A stretch of 13,529 nucleotides of DNA, from the NCBI GenBank assembly GCA_031263665.1, contig JAISFJ010000036.1:1-13529 (forward strand). Reading direction: 5' to 3'. Positions 7,730 through 13,529 of this stretch are shown here, piece by piece. Each line of letters begins with the position of its first letter. Within the stretch, counting starts at the first letter, position 1. Made by a program: the position numbers and the translations under genes. The notes below the pieces were generated by a model. That model worked only from the letters and a program-made list of their open reading frames with translations. It made no database searches and was not told the DNA's origin. This DNA is from Coriobacteriales bacterium. GTDB lineage: Bacteria > Actinomycetota > Coriobacteriia > Coriobacteriales > UBA8131.

Positions 7730-7739
7730 CTTGTAGAAT
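7711..7739 (+). promoter_or_regulatory. Strong promoter for the Fic gene, likely leaderless
   Basis: TTGCTA (7711-7716) and TAGAAT (7734-7739) are 17 bases apart. The expected transcription start at about 7746 coincides with the ATG at 7747. No ribosome-binding sequence precedes the ATG (only GCTCCT), which fits a leaderless mRNA. Confidence 0.65.
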
Positions 7740-7746
7740 AGCTCCT

Positions 7747-8616
7747 ATGATTGACGAGAAAACACGACAACAAATAGCCGCGCTGAGGAAGGATTACGAA
7801 CTGCTCAAAACGGGCAGGGAGTCCCTTCTCGGCCTCCTTGCGGAAAGCGAACTGCCGGAGCAGGTCTACAATTCCAATGCCATCGAGAACTCAACGCTCA
7901 GTCTTAAAGACACCGAGCGAATCTTGCTGGAGCAGGAGGTCATGCGCTCCGTCAGCGTTCGCGAGCTTTTTGAGGCGAAGAACCTTGCGCGTGTTATCGA
8001 GTATCTTGATGAGCGCTCCTCCCTTTCGCTGGATGTTGAAACCATCGTTTTGCTTCATCAGATGCTGCTCGGTGGCATCGATGACCGTTACGCGGGGAGA
8101 CTGCGTCGCGAGGGCGAGTATGTGCGTGTTGGCAGGCATATCGCGCCGCCGCCCGAATTTGTCCCCGGCTTGCTCGACGAGCTTCTCGCCACCTACAACA
8201 GTGAGCATGACCGCTATTTTGTTGATGCCATTGCCCAGTTTCATCTTGAGTTTGAGAGTATCCATCCGTTTTGTGATGGCAATGGCCGTATGGGGCGCGT
8301 GCTGCTTAACCTGCAACTCGCCGCCCTCGGCTATCCCCCCGTTATCATCCGCAACAAGGGAAAGCAGCGCGACTACTATCCGCTGTTCCAAACGTATGCC
8401 GATTCCCATACTATTGAGGGAATGTCTCTGTTGCTGTCACGCGTGCTTCGCGAATCGCTGCACAAACGGCTCGCTTATCTGCGGGGCCAGCGCATCGTAA
8501 AACTCACGGATTACGCACGAGAGGCGGGCCTTGCGCCTTCCGCTCAACTCAACGCCGCGCGCCGCCAGACCATCCCAGCCTTCCGAGAACGAGGTACCTG
8601 GAAAATAGGAATATAA
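7747..8616 (+). CDS. Fic-family AMP-transferase, class II, with C-terminal HTH-like domain
   Basis: The 289-residue protein has a complete Fic active site HPFCDGNGRMGR at 173-184 (His173, Asp177, Asn179, Arg181, Arg184). An N-terminal inhibitory helix carries the motif S-x3-E-N at 43-48, with Glu47 as the autoinhibitory glutamate. The inhibitory helix preceding the Fic core makes it class II. Fic enzymes transfer AMP or other nucleotide moieties to hydroxyl side chains. The C-terminal segment (about 248-289, YAREAGL...QTIPAFRERGTWKIG) looks like a small helix-turn-helix or excisionase-type DNA-binding unit common in this subfamily. With the repeats in front of the gene this suggests autoregulation, which is inference. 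No separate antitoxin gene is needed or seen. The target is unknown. Intact motifs suggest an active enzyme. Confidence 0.9.
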   Translation: MIDEKTRQQIAALRKDYELLKTGRESLLGLLAESELPEQVYNSNAIENSTLSLKDTERILLEQEVMRSVSVRELFEAKNLARVIEYLDERSSLSLDVETIVLLHQMLLGGIDDRYAGRLRREGEYVRVGRHIAPPPEFVPGLLDELLATYNSEHDRYFVDAIAQFHLEFESIHPFCDGNGRMGRVLLNLQLAALGYPPVIIRNKGKQRDYYPLFQTYADSHTIEGMSLLLSRVLRESLHKRLAYLRGQRIVKLTDYAREAGLAPSAQLNAARRQTIPAFRERGTWKIGI

Positions 8617-8719
8617 TCCGCAAGAGTGTCCCGCCCCGCTCAACTTCAAGTTAGTTGTGATAAACTTACTCTACAAGCTCTACGAGCTCTACAAGCTCTA
8701 GACTGACGGAGGGAAAAGG
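8617..8719. other. Spacer between fic and apbE
   Basis: The spacer holds a TATAAT (8612-8617) that overlaps the fic stop, and the stretch TTGTGATAAACT (8655-8666). Neither has a -35 partner at proper spacing, so the apbE promoter is not placed with confidence. The 3' part is the 9-base tandem repeat listed separately, followed by the apbE ribosome site. Confidence 0.4.
8669..8701 (+). repeat. 9-base tandem repeat upstream of apbE
   Basis: CTCTACAAG, CTCTACGAG and CTCTACAAG are followed by the partial unit CTCTAG, about 3.6 copies. The array ends 6 bases before the apbE ribosome site, so it lies in the probable 5' leader. The AGCTC junctions are partly self-complementary (GAGCTC) and could fold. 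Confidence 0.8.
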
Positions 8720-9832
8720 GTGCTGCGTCGTCGGGATTTTATAACCGTACTCTTTGGAGGTGCTGCCCTGTTGTGTGGCGGTACGCTTATGGGTGTTTTG
8801 AGCGCCTGCTCCACGCCCGGTGCCTCATCGGACGCGGATGCCAGTGGAGCCAACGCCGACGGCTCCAACGCGACCGCCCCCGACTCCGCCACCGCCACCG
8901 ATGCCGCCACAGCCGACACAGCCGCCGAGCCCGCGACGCTCACGGAGTTCCTCTTCGACACCGTCATCGACATAAGCGCGTACTGTTCTCAGGAGCTGCT
9001 CGATAGCGTGTATGAGCGCCTCGTCTTTTTTGAGGACATATTCTCCCGCACCCGCGAGGGCAGCGACATTTATCAGATAAACGCCGCGGCCGGCGCGCCG
9101 GTTGAGGTGCACAGCGAGACGGCGGACATCATCGCTCGCGCTCACGAGTTCAGCGAGCTCTCGGGCGGGCTGTTTGACATCAGCATTGGCGCGGTAACCT
9201 GCCTCTGGGACTTCTCCGAAGGCATCATCCCTGAGCCCGGCGAGTTGGCAGCGGCTCTTGAGCACATCGACTACCGCAACATTGAGGTTAAAGGCAACAC
9301 CGTTACGCTCGCGGATTCTCAGGCGAAGCTCGATTTGGGCGGTATCGCTAAGGGCTACATCGCCGATGACGTGGTGGCGCTTCTCAAAGAGGGCGGGTGC
9401 CAGAGCGCGAACATCAACCTCGGCGGCAACGTTTACGTTTTGGGCAGCAAGCCGGATGGCAGCCCCTGGAATGTTGGCGTTCAAGACCCCTTTGAGTCGC
9501 GCGGCGCCATTATCGGCAGTGTCCCTCTGAGCGACCAATCGGTCTCCACAAGCGGGCCCTACGAGCGCGGCTTTGAGGCCGATGGCGTGTTTTATCACCA
9601 CATTCTCGACCCCCGCACGGGCTATCCCGTGCAGACCGACCTGGCCTCTACCACCATCATCTCAACGTCTTCGACGACGGGTGATGCCCTGTCGACAACG
9701 ACTTTTCTCATGGGCGCGAATGCGGCGCTTGAGCTCATAGACTCAGACGCCCAGGCGTCTCTCAAAGGGATTTTTGTGGACAGCGAAGGGGAGGTCATCT
9801 GCTCGCGCGACGCCAGCATCAATCTGCTATGA
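8720..9832 (+). CDS. apbE: FAD:protein FMN transferase, lipoprotein
   Basis: This 370-residue ApbE family enzyme covalently attaches FMN, taken from FAD, to a threonine of extracytoplasmic flavoproteins. An Arg-rich N-terminus (MLRRRDF) and hydrophobic segment lead to the lipobox LSAC with Cys30, so it should be a lipid-anchored exported protein. A 40-residue Ala/Thr/Asp linker follows. Family motifs are DLGGIAKGYIAD (205-216), the stretch INLGGNV (232-238), TSGPYERG (277-284), HHILDPRTGYP (293-303) and the metal-site segment GDALSTT (321-327). The GTG start follows GGAGGGA by about 5 bases. The next gene overlaps by 4 bases. No substrate flavoprotein is encoded in the window, so its targets must lie elsewhere; Eggerthellaceae are known to encode many flavinylated reductases. 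Confidence 0.93.
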   Translation: MLRRRDFITVLFGGAALLCGGTLMGVLSACSTPGASSDADASGANADGSNATAPDSATATDAATADTAAEPATLTEFLFDTVIDISAYCSQELLDSVYERLVFFEDIFSRTREGSDIYQINAAAGAPVEVHSETADIIARAHEFSELSGGLFDISIGAVTCLWDFSEGIIPEPGELAAALEHIDYRNIEVKGNTVTLADSQAKLDLGGIAKGYIADDVVALLKEGGCQSANINLGGNVYVLGSKPDGSPWNVGVQDPFESRGAIIGSVPLSDQSVSTSGPYERGFEADGVFYHHILDPRTGYPVQTDLASTTIISTSSTTGDALSTTTFLMGANAALELIDSDAQASLKGIFVDSEGEVICSRDASINLL

Positions 9833-10305
9833 AAACGGGGACAGGACAAAAAGGGCGAGCGTACACCCGCCGCAACCTTTTGTTGGGAGCGGGATTGTTT
9901 GCTGTGGCGCTGCTTGCGTGGGGCGCGACCGGCCTTTACGCGCGGGGCGGCACCGGCGGTGTTGTTGTGGTGACGGACAGCGAGAAAAAGAAGCACCGGT
10001 TTTCTCTTGACGAGGACGCACGCCATGTCATACAAACCGCGCTGGGCTTTAACACCGTGCGCATAGCGGGCGGGCAGGTCTGCGTCGAATCCGCCGATTG
10101 CCCCAATCAGAATTGCGTGGAGCAGGGAGAGATACGCGAGCCGGGGCAGACCGTGGTTTGTCTCCCCCACAAACTGGTGGTTGCCATAGAGGCGCGCGAC
10201 GAGAACGGCGCGCGCGACCCCAACGGTTCCAATGGTCCCGCTGACCCCAACGGCTCCAGTGATCCCGCCGACTCCACCCCGCCGGTGGATACCATCGCCG
10301 GATAA
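9829..10305 (+). CDS. NusG domain II-containing membrane-anchored protein
   Basis: The 158-residue protein starts with a basic stretch and one membrane segment (about 16-38), followed by an exported NusG-domain-II-like fold (about 44-122). Four cysteines, Cys85, Cys91, Cys96 and Cys111, lie in the motif DCPNQNC...VVCLPHKLVV that typifies this family. They could bind metal or form disulfides. The C-terminal 35 residues are a low-complexity Asp/Pro/Asn/Gly/Ser tail. The ATG overlaps the apbE stop (ATGA), implying coupling; no ribosome site of its own is visible. Genes of this type next to apbE and a Gx protein occur in flavin-based extracellular electron transfer loci (EetA-like in my recollection), suggesting a redox role outside the membrane. 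The domain resembles part of NusG, but the protein is not a transcription factor. Confidence 0.8.
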   Translation: MKTGTGQKGRAYTRRNLLLGAGLFAVALLAWGATGLYARGGTGGVVVVTDSEKKKHRFSLDEDARHVIQTALGFNTVRIAGGQVCVESADCPNQNCVEQGEIREPGQTVVCLPHKLVVAIEARDENGARDPNGSNGPADPNGSSDPADSTPPVDTIAG

Positions 10306-10324
10306 CGCGAAAGGATTCGGTGCC

Positions 10325-10819
10325 GTGCGCTCATCCGTCGTCAATCTGGTACGTATCGCGCTGCTCGTGGCGCTTTCGCTCGTATTAGGCGCTGTTGAGG
10401 CAATGATTCCGCTTCCCGTAACGCTGCCCGGAGTTAAGCTGGGGCTTGCGAACGTGGTCGTTTTGGTCGCGCTCTATCTGCTCGACGCGCGAGTCGCGTT
10501 CTTTTTGGTATTCGTCAAAGCTGGCATCGCGGCCATGCTCACGGGCTCGCCCATGGTTATCGCCTACAGCCTCGCCGGCGGCCTGCTATCCTTTGCGTTG
10601 ATGTGGTTGCTCAAGCGCACGAACAAAGTGAGCGTCGTGGTGGTGAGCATGGTGGGGGCCGTGACGCACAACATCGCTCAGGTACTCGTCGCGTGCCTAC
10701 TGCTCGAGACCCCAGCCATCCTGCTCAACCTCCCCTTCCTCGCCGTCGTCGCCTGCATAACAGGCTCCCTAACCGGAACCGCCGCCCTGGCCGTAATAAA
10801 AGCCCTAAAACATCAGTAA
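10325..10819 (+). CDS. Gx transporter / HepI-like membrane protein
   Basis: This 164-residue, very hydrophobic protein has about five membrane helices. The conserved segment PGVKLGLANVVVLVALY near the N-terminus and the motif GAVTHNIAQ in the C-terminal half typify the family annotated as Gx transporter or heptaprenyl diphosphate synthase component I. The fold resembles ECF transporter S-components. The GTG at 10325 was chosen because the family sequence starts there and GAAAGGA lies about 10 bases upstream; the open frame further upstream lies inside the previous gene. The gap from the NusG-II gene is 19 bases, so it is the third gene of the apbE operon. Next to apbE and NusG-II it corresponds to EetB-like proteins of flavin-based electron transfer. 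Its direct activity is not established. Confidence 0.8.
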   Translation: MRSSVVNLVRIALLVALSLVLGAVEAMIPLPVTLPGVKLGLANVVVLVALYLLDARVAFFLVFVKAGIAAMLTGSPMVIAYSLAGGLLSFALMWLLKRTNKVSVVVVSMVGAVTHNIAQVLVACLLLETPAILLNLPFLAVVACITGSLTGTAALAVIKALKHQ

Positions 10820-11001
10820 TTGCACAAGCGAGACACATGCCCCTCGTCCTCCTGTCCCAACTCAGTCCTGTCCAACACCGGTGAAAACCTGTAACTACAA
10901 TATCACCCGTCTTGCCACCCGCATTCTGTGACGATTTTCCCTACTTTTACGTAATTCCCGCTTGGAGATGAGTTTTTCTCCGCCTCTTTTCTCCCTGCAA
11001 A

Positions 11002-11067
11002 AAGCGAATCCCCTGAAAGGGGCTGAGTTTATCCCCTGGAACAGGGGCGGCGGGATGAATGACGCTT
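11002..11067 (+). ncRNA. Structured leader, candidate cis-regulatory RNA
   Basis: Two GAA-capped hairpins follow each other: CCCCT-GAA-AGGGG (11010-11022) and CCCCTG-GAA-CAGGGG (11033-11047). They are enclosed by AAGCG (11002-11006) pairing with CGCTT (11063-11067), giving a three-way junction. The two hairpin arms are interchangeable (CCCCT of one can pair with AGGGG of the other), so alternative folds are possible. It precedes the carbonic-anhydrase-like gene on the same strand. It does not match a riboswitch class I can name. Confidence 0.45.
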
Positions 11068-11100
11068 GCTATGCTTAAGTATCGGTGAGCTGGTGCATTT

Positions 11101-11133
11101 CAAGATTGGCCAAGGAGTTGGCCAGGCATCTTG
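11101..11133 (+). promoter_or_regulatory. Stem-loop with ribosome-site-like loop before the start codon
   Basis: CAAGAT-TGGCCA (11101-11112) pairs with TGGCCA (11119-11124) and ATCTTG (11128-11133), a 12-pair stem with a GGC bulge. The six-base loop is AGGAGT, a ribosome-site-like sequence. The likely start codon is 21 bases downstream with its own GGGAG (11140-11144). The hairpin may therefore control translation or mRNA stability; no T-tract follows, so it is not a terminator. Confidence 0.5.
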
Positions 11134-11154
11134 CAGGACGGGAGCAAAGCAATC

Positions 11155-12051
11155 ATGGAGCAAAAATCATTCACGGGTAAAATCAGCGGGCTCGGTATGC
11201 TTGGGCCTCAGGCGGTTGGAGGCATCGTCCCTGATGGCGATGGCAGTCTAACGCGGAAGATACGAGACATCTTGGACCTCGCCTATACCCCGACGACCGA
11301 ATGTATAGTAGCTTCCTGTATCGACGGGCGCGGACCTGACAGCTTGGGGCCTGAGCTCAACGGCGATGGCGCGATGACGAGCAAGCTCTCCAAAGCACCC
11401 GACGCCGCGGGGGGAACGTTGGCGCTTTGGGTCGCGTTTGTGTTGAGTGGCCGCGATGTGCCGCTGGAGGCTTTCCTCAAAAGACTGCAAAAAGCGGGCA
11501 TCCCCATAGGCGGACACACCGATGACCATGAGCACATCGGGGCGTCCGGCTGCGGCGCAAACGACAAGCTGGGTCATATTCTGGAGTTGATGAGCGCGGG
11601 GCCGTCGCTTGCCCGTATTGTTGCCCTGACCAGAGAATTAGGAGTCTCCGTCAGTGAATCATGCGTTGCGCGGCTGTCAAAAAGAGCGGATGCCTTAAAC
11701 GGAAGCGAACTGTTGAGCACTCCCGTACAAAGGCTTGCCCTGATAAAAGAATACGGTAGTTTGATGACGCTTTGCAAAGGGCACACCGAGCAGCTCATCG
11801 TCATCAACACCATAGCAAAAACCACGCTCGACCGACTGAGCCTCAAAGAACGCCTCGGGGGGCGGGCCGCAGTCTTTAATGTCGATGTCTGGGCCTTTGA
11901 GGACTCACTGAAGCAGGCAGCGACAGCGTTGGACGAAGAGGACGAAAGCCCGCCCTTTGAGACCCTCTACGCTGCGATGCTGTTTTATAACCTCGCCACC
12001 GCGCTGGTACTCTGCGCCCCCTCCATGCCCATGGCCCTACGCAGCCTTTAG
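11155..12051 (+). CDS. Carbonic-anhydrase-like putative metalloprotein
   Basis: The 298-residue protein has no signal peptide. Its N-terminal half carries a candidate metal site: Cys55 in ASCIDGR (with Asp57 and Arg59), a GGT turn at 86-88, His121 in GGHTDDHEH, and Cys133 in SGCGAND. The order Cys-Asp-x-Arg / His / Cys resembles beta-class carbonic anhydrases. The His-to-Cys gap of 12 is closer to the cadmium/zinc zeta class (CDCA). The C-terminal half (180-298) is mainly helical, with KGHTEQLIVINT and a second conserved-looking block near 240-252 (FNVDVWAFEDS). I do not recognise a characterised close relative. It may hydrate CO2, or it may be a catalytically different relative with a bound metal. 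ATG 11155 follows GGGAG by about 10 bases; TTG 11131 is the upstream alternative. The stop codon TAG abuts the inserted element. Confidence 0.5.
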   Translation: MEQKSFTGKISGLGMLGPQAVGGIVPDGDGSLTRKIRDILDLAYTPTTECIVASCIDGRGPDSLGPELNGDGAMTSKLSKAPDAAGGTLALWVAFVLSGRDVPLEAFLKRLQKAGIPIGGHTDDHEHIGASGCGANDKLGHILELMSAGPSLARIVALTRELGVSVSESCVARLSKRADALNGSELLSTPVQRLALIKEYGSLMTLCKGHTEQLIVINTIAKTTLDRLSLKERLGGRAAVFNVDVWAFEDSLKQAATALDEEDESPPFETLYAAMLFYNLATALVLCAPSMPMALRSL

Positions 12052-12288
12052 GGAAGCACTGATTAAATCATGTCACGCCACCTGGCGGCCATTTTCGCCT
12101 CTGGCTGCGCCCCGTAACACCAGCATTAGCCCTGCTAGTCCTGATGTCACTCGCCTTGCCAGATGCGAAAATGACTCACCATCGACGGCTTGTAAAGGCA
12201 CGCTTCGCTCTTCGGTCTTGACAAGCCTCGCCAGCAAGGTATAAAAATCATACCTTGCCGGGGCCAACAGCATTTAATTAGCACTCCC
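12051..12288. mobile_element. MITE-like nonautonomous element, 238 bases
   Basis: The left end GGGAAGCACTGATTAAAT (from 12051) matches the reverse complement of the right end, GGGAGTGCTAATTAAAT (12288 leftwards), with one gap and a few mismatches. TTA flanks it on both sides (12048-12050 and 12289-12291), a probable 3-base target duplication. Inside are two inverted repeats. CATTTTCGCCTCTGGC (12090-12105) pairs with 12158-12173 at 15 of 16 positions across a 52-base centre. GCAAGGTAT (12234-12242) pairs perfectly with ATACCTTGC (12250-12258). It has no transposase; the only frame is a 66-codon minus-strand one. TTA-type duplications suggest mobilisation by an IS5-like transposase, which is inference. 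The second stem may serve as a transcription barrier between the convergent genes. Confidence 0.6.
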
Positions 12289-13529
12289 TTAGAGATGTTC
12301 CTGCATGAAATCTAAGATGTCGTTGCGGGAGTGAAAATCGGTCTTTTTGTAGACGCGTTTGATGTAGGTATGAACCGTGTCCGTTGACAAGTGAAGTTCG
12401 TTCGCGACCTTCTTTTGGGTGTAGCCGAGCGCAAACAGCGAAAGTATCTCAACTTCCCGGTCGGTTAACGTGAACATTTTCCCCAGGGCCGCCAGCTTTA
12501 CCTCCAACTGGCCCTTTCTGTGCTCAACGGAAAAATCTGTCTCGTCGCTTAAGCCCATGAAATTTTGCAGAGGCTTCTGTTCTTGCTTTATAGGAGAGTG
12601 AGTGAGGTTGGGGGTGCCTGAGGTTTTGAACAGGCGGACGAAAAACACCTGTGCCGAGACCAGAAGGAGCAAGCTCATAATCGCCAGTATGATGGGCTGG
12701 CTACCGGGAATTTTAAGTGAGCCGTCGGCAATGAGATAGCCAAGGTTTTGGGGTAGCACGAGGGCAAACCAACCTGAGGTCACGTAGTAATAAGGGTTGC
12801 GCCAGCCGTGATTGATAAACGCGATGGTGGTAAACCAGATGAAGGCCCAGACAAAGGTTGAAGCCAGGCGCGTGAGCAGGGCACCGATTTGTGGTACCGT
12901 CGGAGAAATCGAATAGAATACGATAGCCAGCGCCAAAATCAACTGAGCGACAATCCAGAACAACGTGGTATAGGCGGATTCTTTGCCCATGCCGATGAGG
13001 ACTACCCAGGTTACCGAGAGAATTATTACCAGCAAAAGAAAGATGACCTGAAAGGGCGTGGTAAAAAGAAAGCCCAGATTTTCATAATAGGCGCGCGACA
13101 TCCCCAGAGGGACGGCAACACAATAGACGCCAATCGCTATGGTGATAAGAAACGAGCTGTTTGATATGTTCACTTTCACAAAATGGAAGAATCCATCACT
13201 CGCGTAGGGCAATACGTCCGATATAGCCTCCTGATTTCGCACAAACATGATGAGAATGACCTGCGAAAGAGCAAGAAGGGCAAAAGCCGAGCATCGGGTA
13301 GAAAGCGGAAACAATTGAAGAAAAAAGACCAGCAACTCACTGAATACGATTGACCCGAAAGCAAACAAGGCGGCCGCGACGCGCGAAGTGTGCGCTAATT
13401 GGCGCAGCCAATAAAAGGAGCACCAGCAGGCCGCGGTGAGGCATAAAAAGAAAAGAAACGAGCGTAGCAGGGGCGTGACCGGCACATTCGCAATGACAGT
13501 CTTATCGAGAAGAAGCGATACGGTGGCCA
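12289..13529 (-). CDS. Membrane-bound LuxR-family regulator (5' end beyond window)
   Basis: The C-terminal 65 residues are a LuxR/FixJ-type helix-turn-helix (FTLTDREVEILSLFALGYTQKKVA...STDTVHTYIKRVYKK). Before it lies a hydrophobic domain with about nine predicted membrane helices and an approximately 45-residue polar linker. This layout, a multi-helix sensor fused to a LuxR output without a receiver domain, is abundant in Eggerthellaceae, often beside respiratory reductase genes. A GTG at 13485 would give 398 residues. However, the frame stays open to the window edge (ATVSLLLDKTVIAN precedes it), no ribosome site precedes that GTG, and the family usually has about 12 helices. The true start is probably outside, so this is a 5'-partial gene. 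Its stop codon TAA (12291-12289) lies in the TTA flanking the MITE. Ligand and targets are unknown. Confidence 0.85.
   Translation of the reverse strand, partial: ATVSLLLDKTVIANVPVTPLLRSFLFFLCLTAACWCSFYWLRQLAHTSRVAAALFAFGSIVFSELLVFFLQLFPLSTRCSAFALLALSQVILIMFVRNQEAISDVLPYASDGFFHFVKVNISNSSFLITIAIGVYCVAVPLGMSRAYYENLGFLFTTPFQVIFLLLVIILSVTWVVLIGMGKESAYTTLFWIVAQLILALAIVFYSISPTVPQIGALLTRLASTFVWAFIWFTTIAFINHGWRNPYYYVTSGWFALVLPQNLGYLIADGSLKIPGSQPIILAIMSLLLLVSAQVFFVRLFKTSGTPNLTHSPIKQEQKPLQNFMGLSDETDFSVEHRKGQLEVKLAALGKMFTLTDREVEILSLFALGYTQKKVANELHLSTDTVHTYIKRVYKKTDFHSRNDILDFMQEHL

Larger units (their letters stand above)
10820..11154. other. Gene-free region between the apbE operon and the carbonic-anhydrase-like gene
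   Basis: These 335 bases contain no credible gene. Near the left side CCTGTCC is repeated at 10851-10857 and 10867-10873. A weak stem GGAGA / TCTCC (10964-10968 / 10977-10981) could be a poor terminator for the preceding operon. The right third is highly structured RNA-like sequence (11002-11133), listed separately. No convincing promoter was found. Confidence 0.5.

Noticed and set aside
8612-8617. TATAAT as apbE promoter -10
   Set aside because: It overlaps the fic stop codon and has no -35 partner at 16-18 bases.
11014-11055. Possible TPP riboswitch (GGGGCTGAG then CCCCTGGAAC)
   Set aside because: The CTGAG and GAAC fragments are suggestive, but the conserved CCTGATC core is missing and the hairpins pair differently.
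12090-12173. Integron attC-like imperfect palindrome
   Set aside because: No GTTRRRY/RYYYAAC core sites at the ends and no integrase; terminal repeats and TTA flanks fit a MITE better.
12073-12273. 66-codon minus-strand frame inside the MITE-like element
   Set aside because: It spans the inverted repeats, has no ribosome site and does not resemble a transposase; it is probably a by-product of the element's composition, though it could be checked for conservation among copies.

Overview
The window looks like a piece of a Coriobacteriia chromosome, most likely Eggerthellaceae. This is an inference from the membrane-bound LuxR-type regulator at the right edge, the apbE / NusG-II / Gx redox cassette, the dense packing with overlapping start and stop codons, and a fairly high G+C content. 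No rRNA, tRNA or CRISPR array is visible.

Left part (about 1-4600): a drug-efflux operon. A good sigma70-type promoter (77-105) precedes a MarR-family repressor (171-752), followed by two overlapping ABC exporter half-transporters (746-2572 and 2565-4595). The ATPase motifs show one degenerate and one canonical site, as expected of an asymmetric heterodimeric exporter. Both gene junctions carry tandem-repetitive low-complexity DNA: a His/Thr/Pro tail on MarR, and an Ala/Pro/Ser/Thr/Gly head on the second ABC subunit.

Middle part (about 4700-8620): an accessory stretch with genes that look lower in G+C. It holds a HEPN/MNT toxin-antitoxin pair (mntA-hepT), pyrE (orotate phosphoribosyltransferase), a HipA-like kinase with no HipB partner, and a class II Fic AMP-transferase. 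The Fic gene has its own strong, probably leaderless promoter, surrounded by four copies of a CGTGAA element. Three of the four non-pyrE genes are nucleotidyl- or phosphoryl-transfer enzymes of the toxin/defence type, and hepT is the target of one of them.

Right-centre (about 8700-10820): an apbE lipoprotein gene, a NusG-domain-II membrane-anchored protein and a Gx/HepI-like membrane protein form a tight operon. This set resembles flavin-based extracellular electron transfer or flavinylation loci.

Right part (about 10820-13529): a 335-base gene-free region with stacked G/C hairpins leads to a gene for a carbonic-anhydrase-like metalloprotein (11155-12051). A 238-base MITE-like element (12051-12288), with imperfect terminal inverted repeats and a TTA duplication, separates this gene from a convergent membrane LuxR regulator (12289 to beyond the window edge). 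Removing the element makes the two convergent stop codons overlap, which supports a precise insertion.
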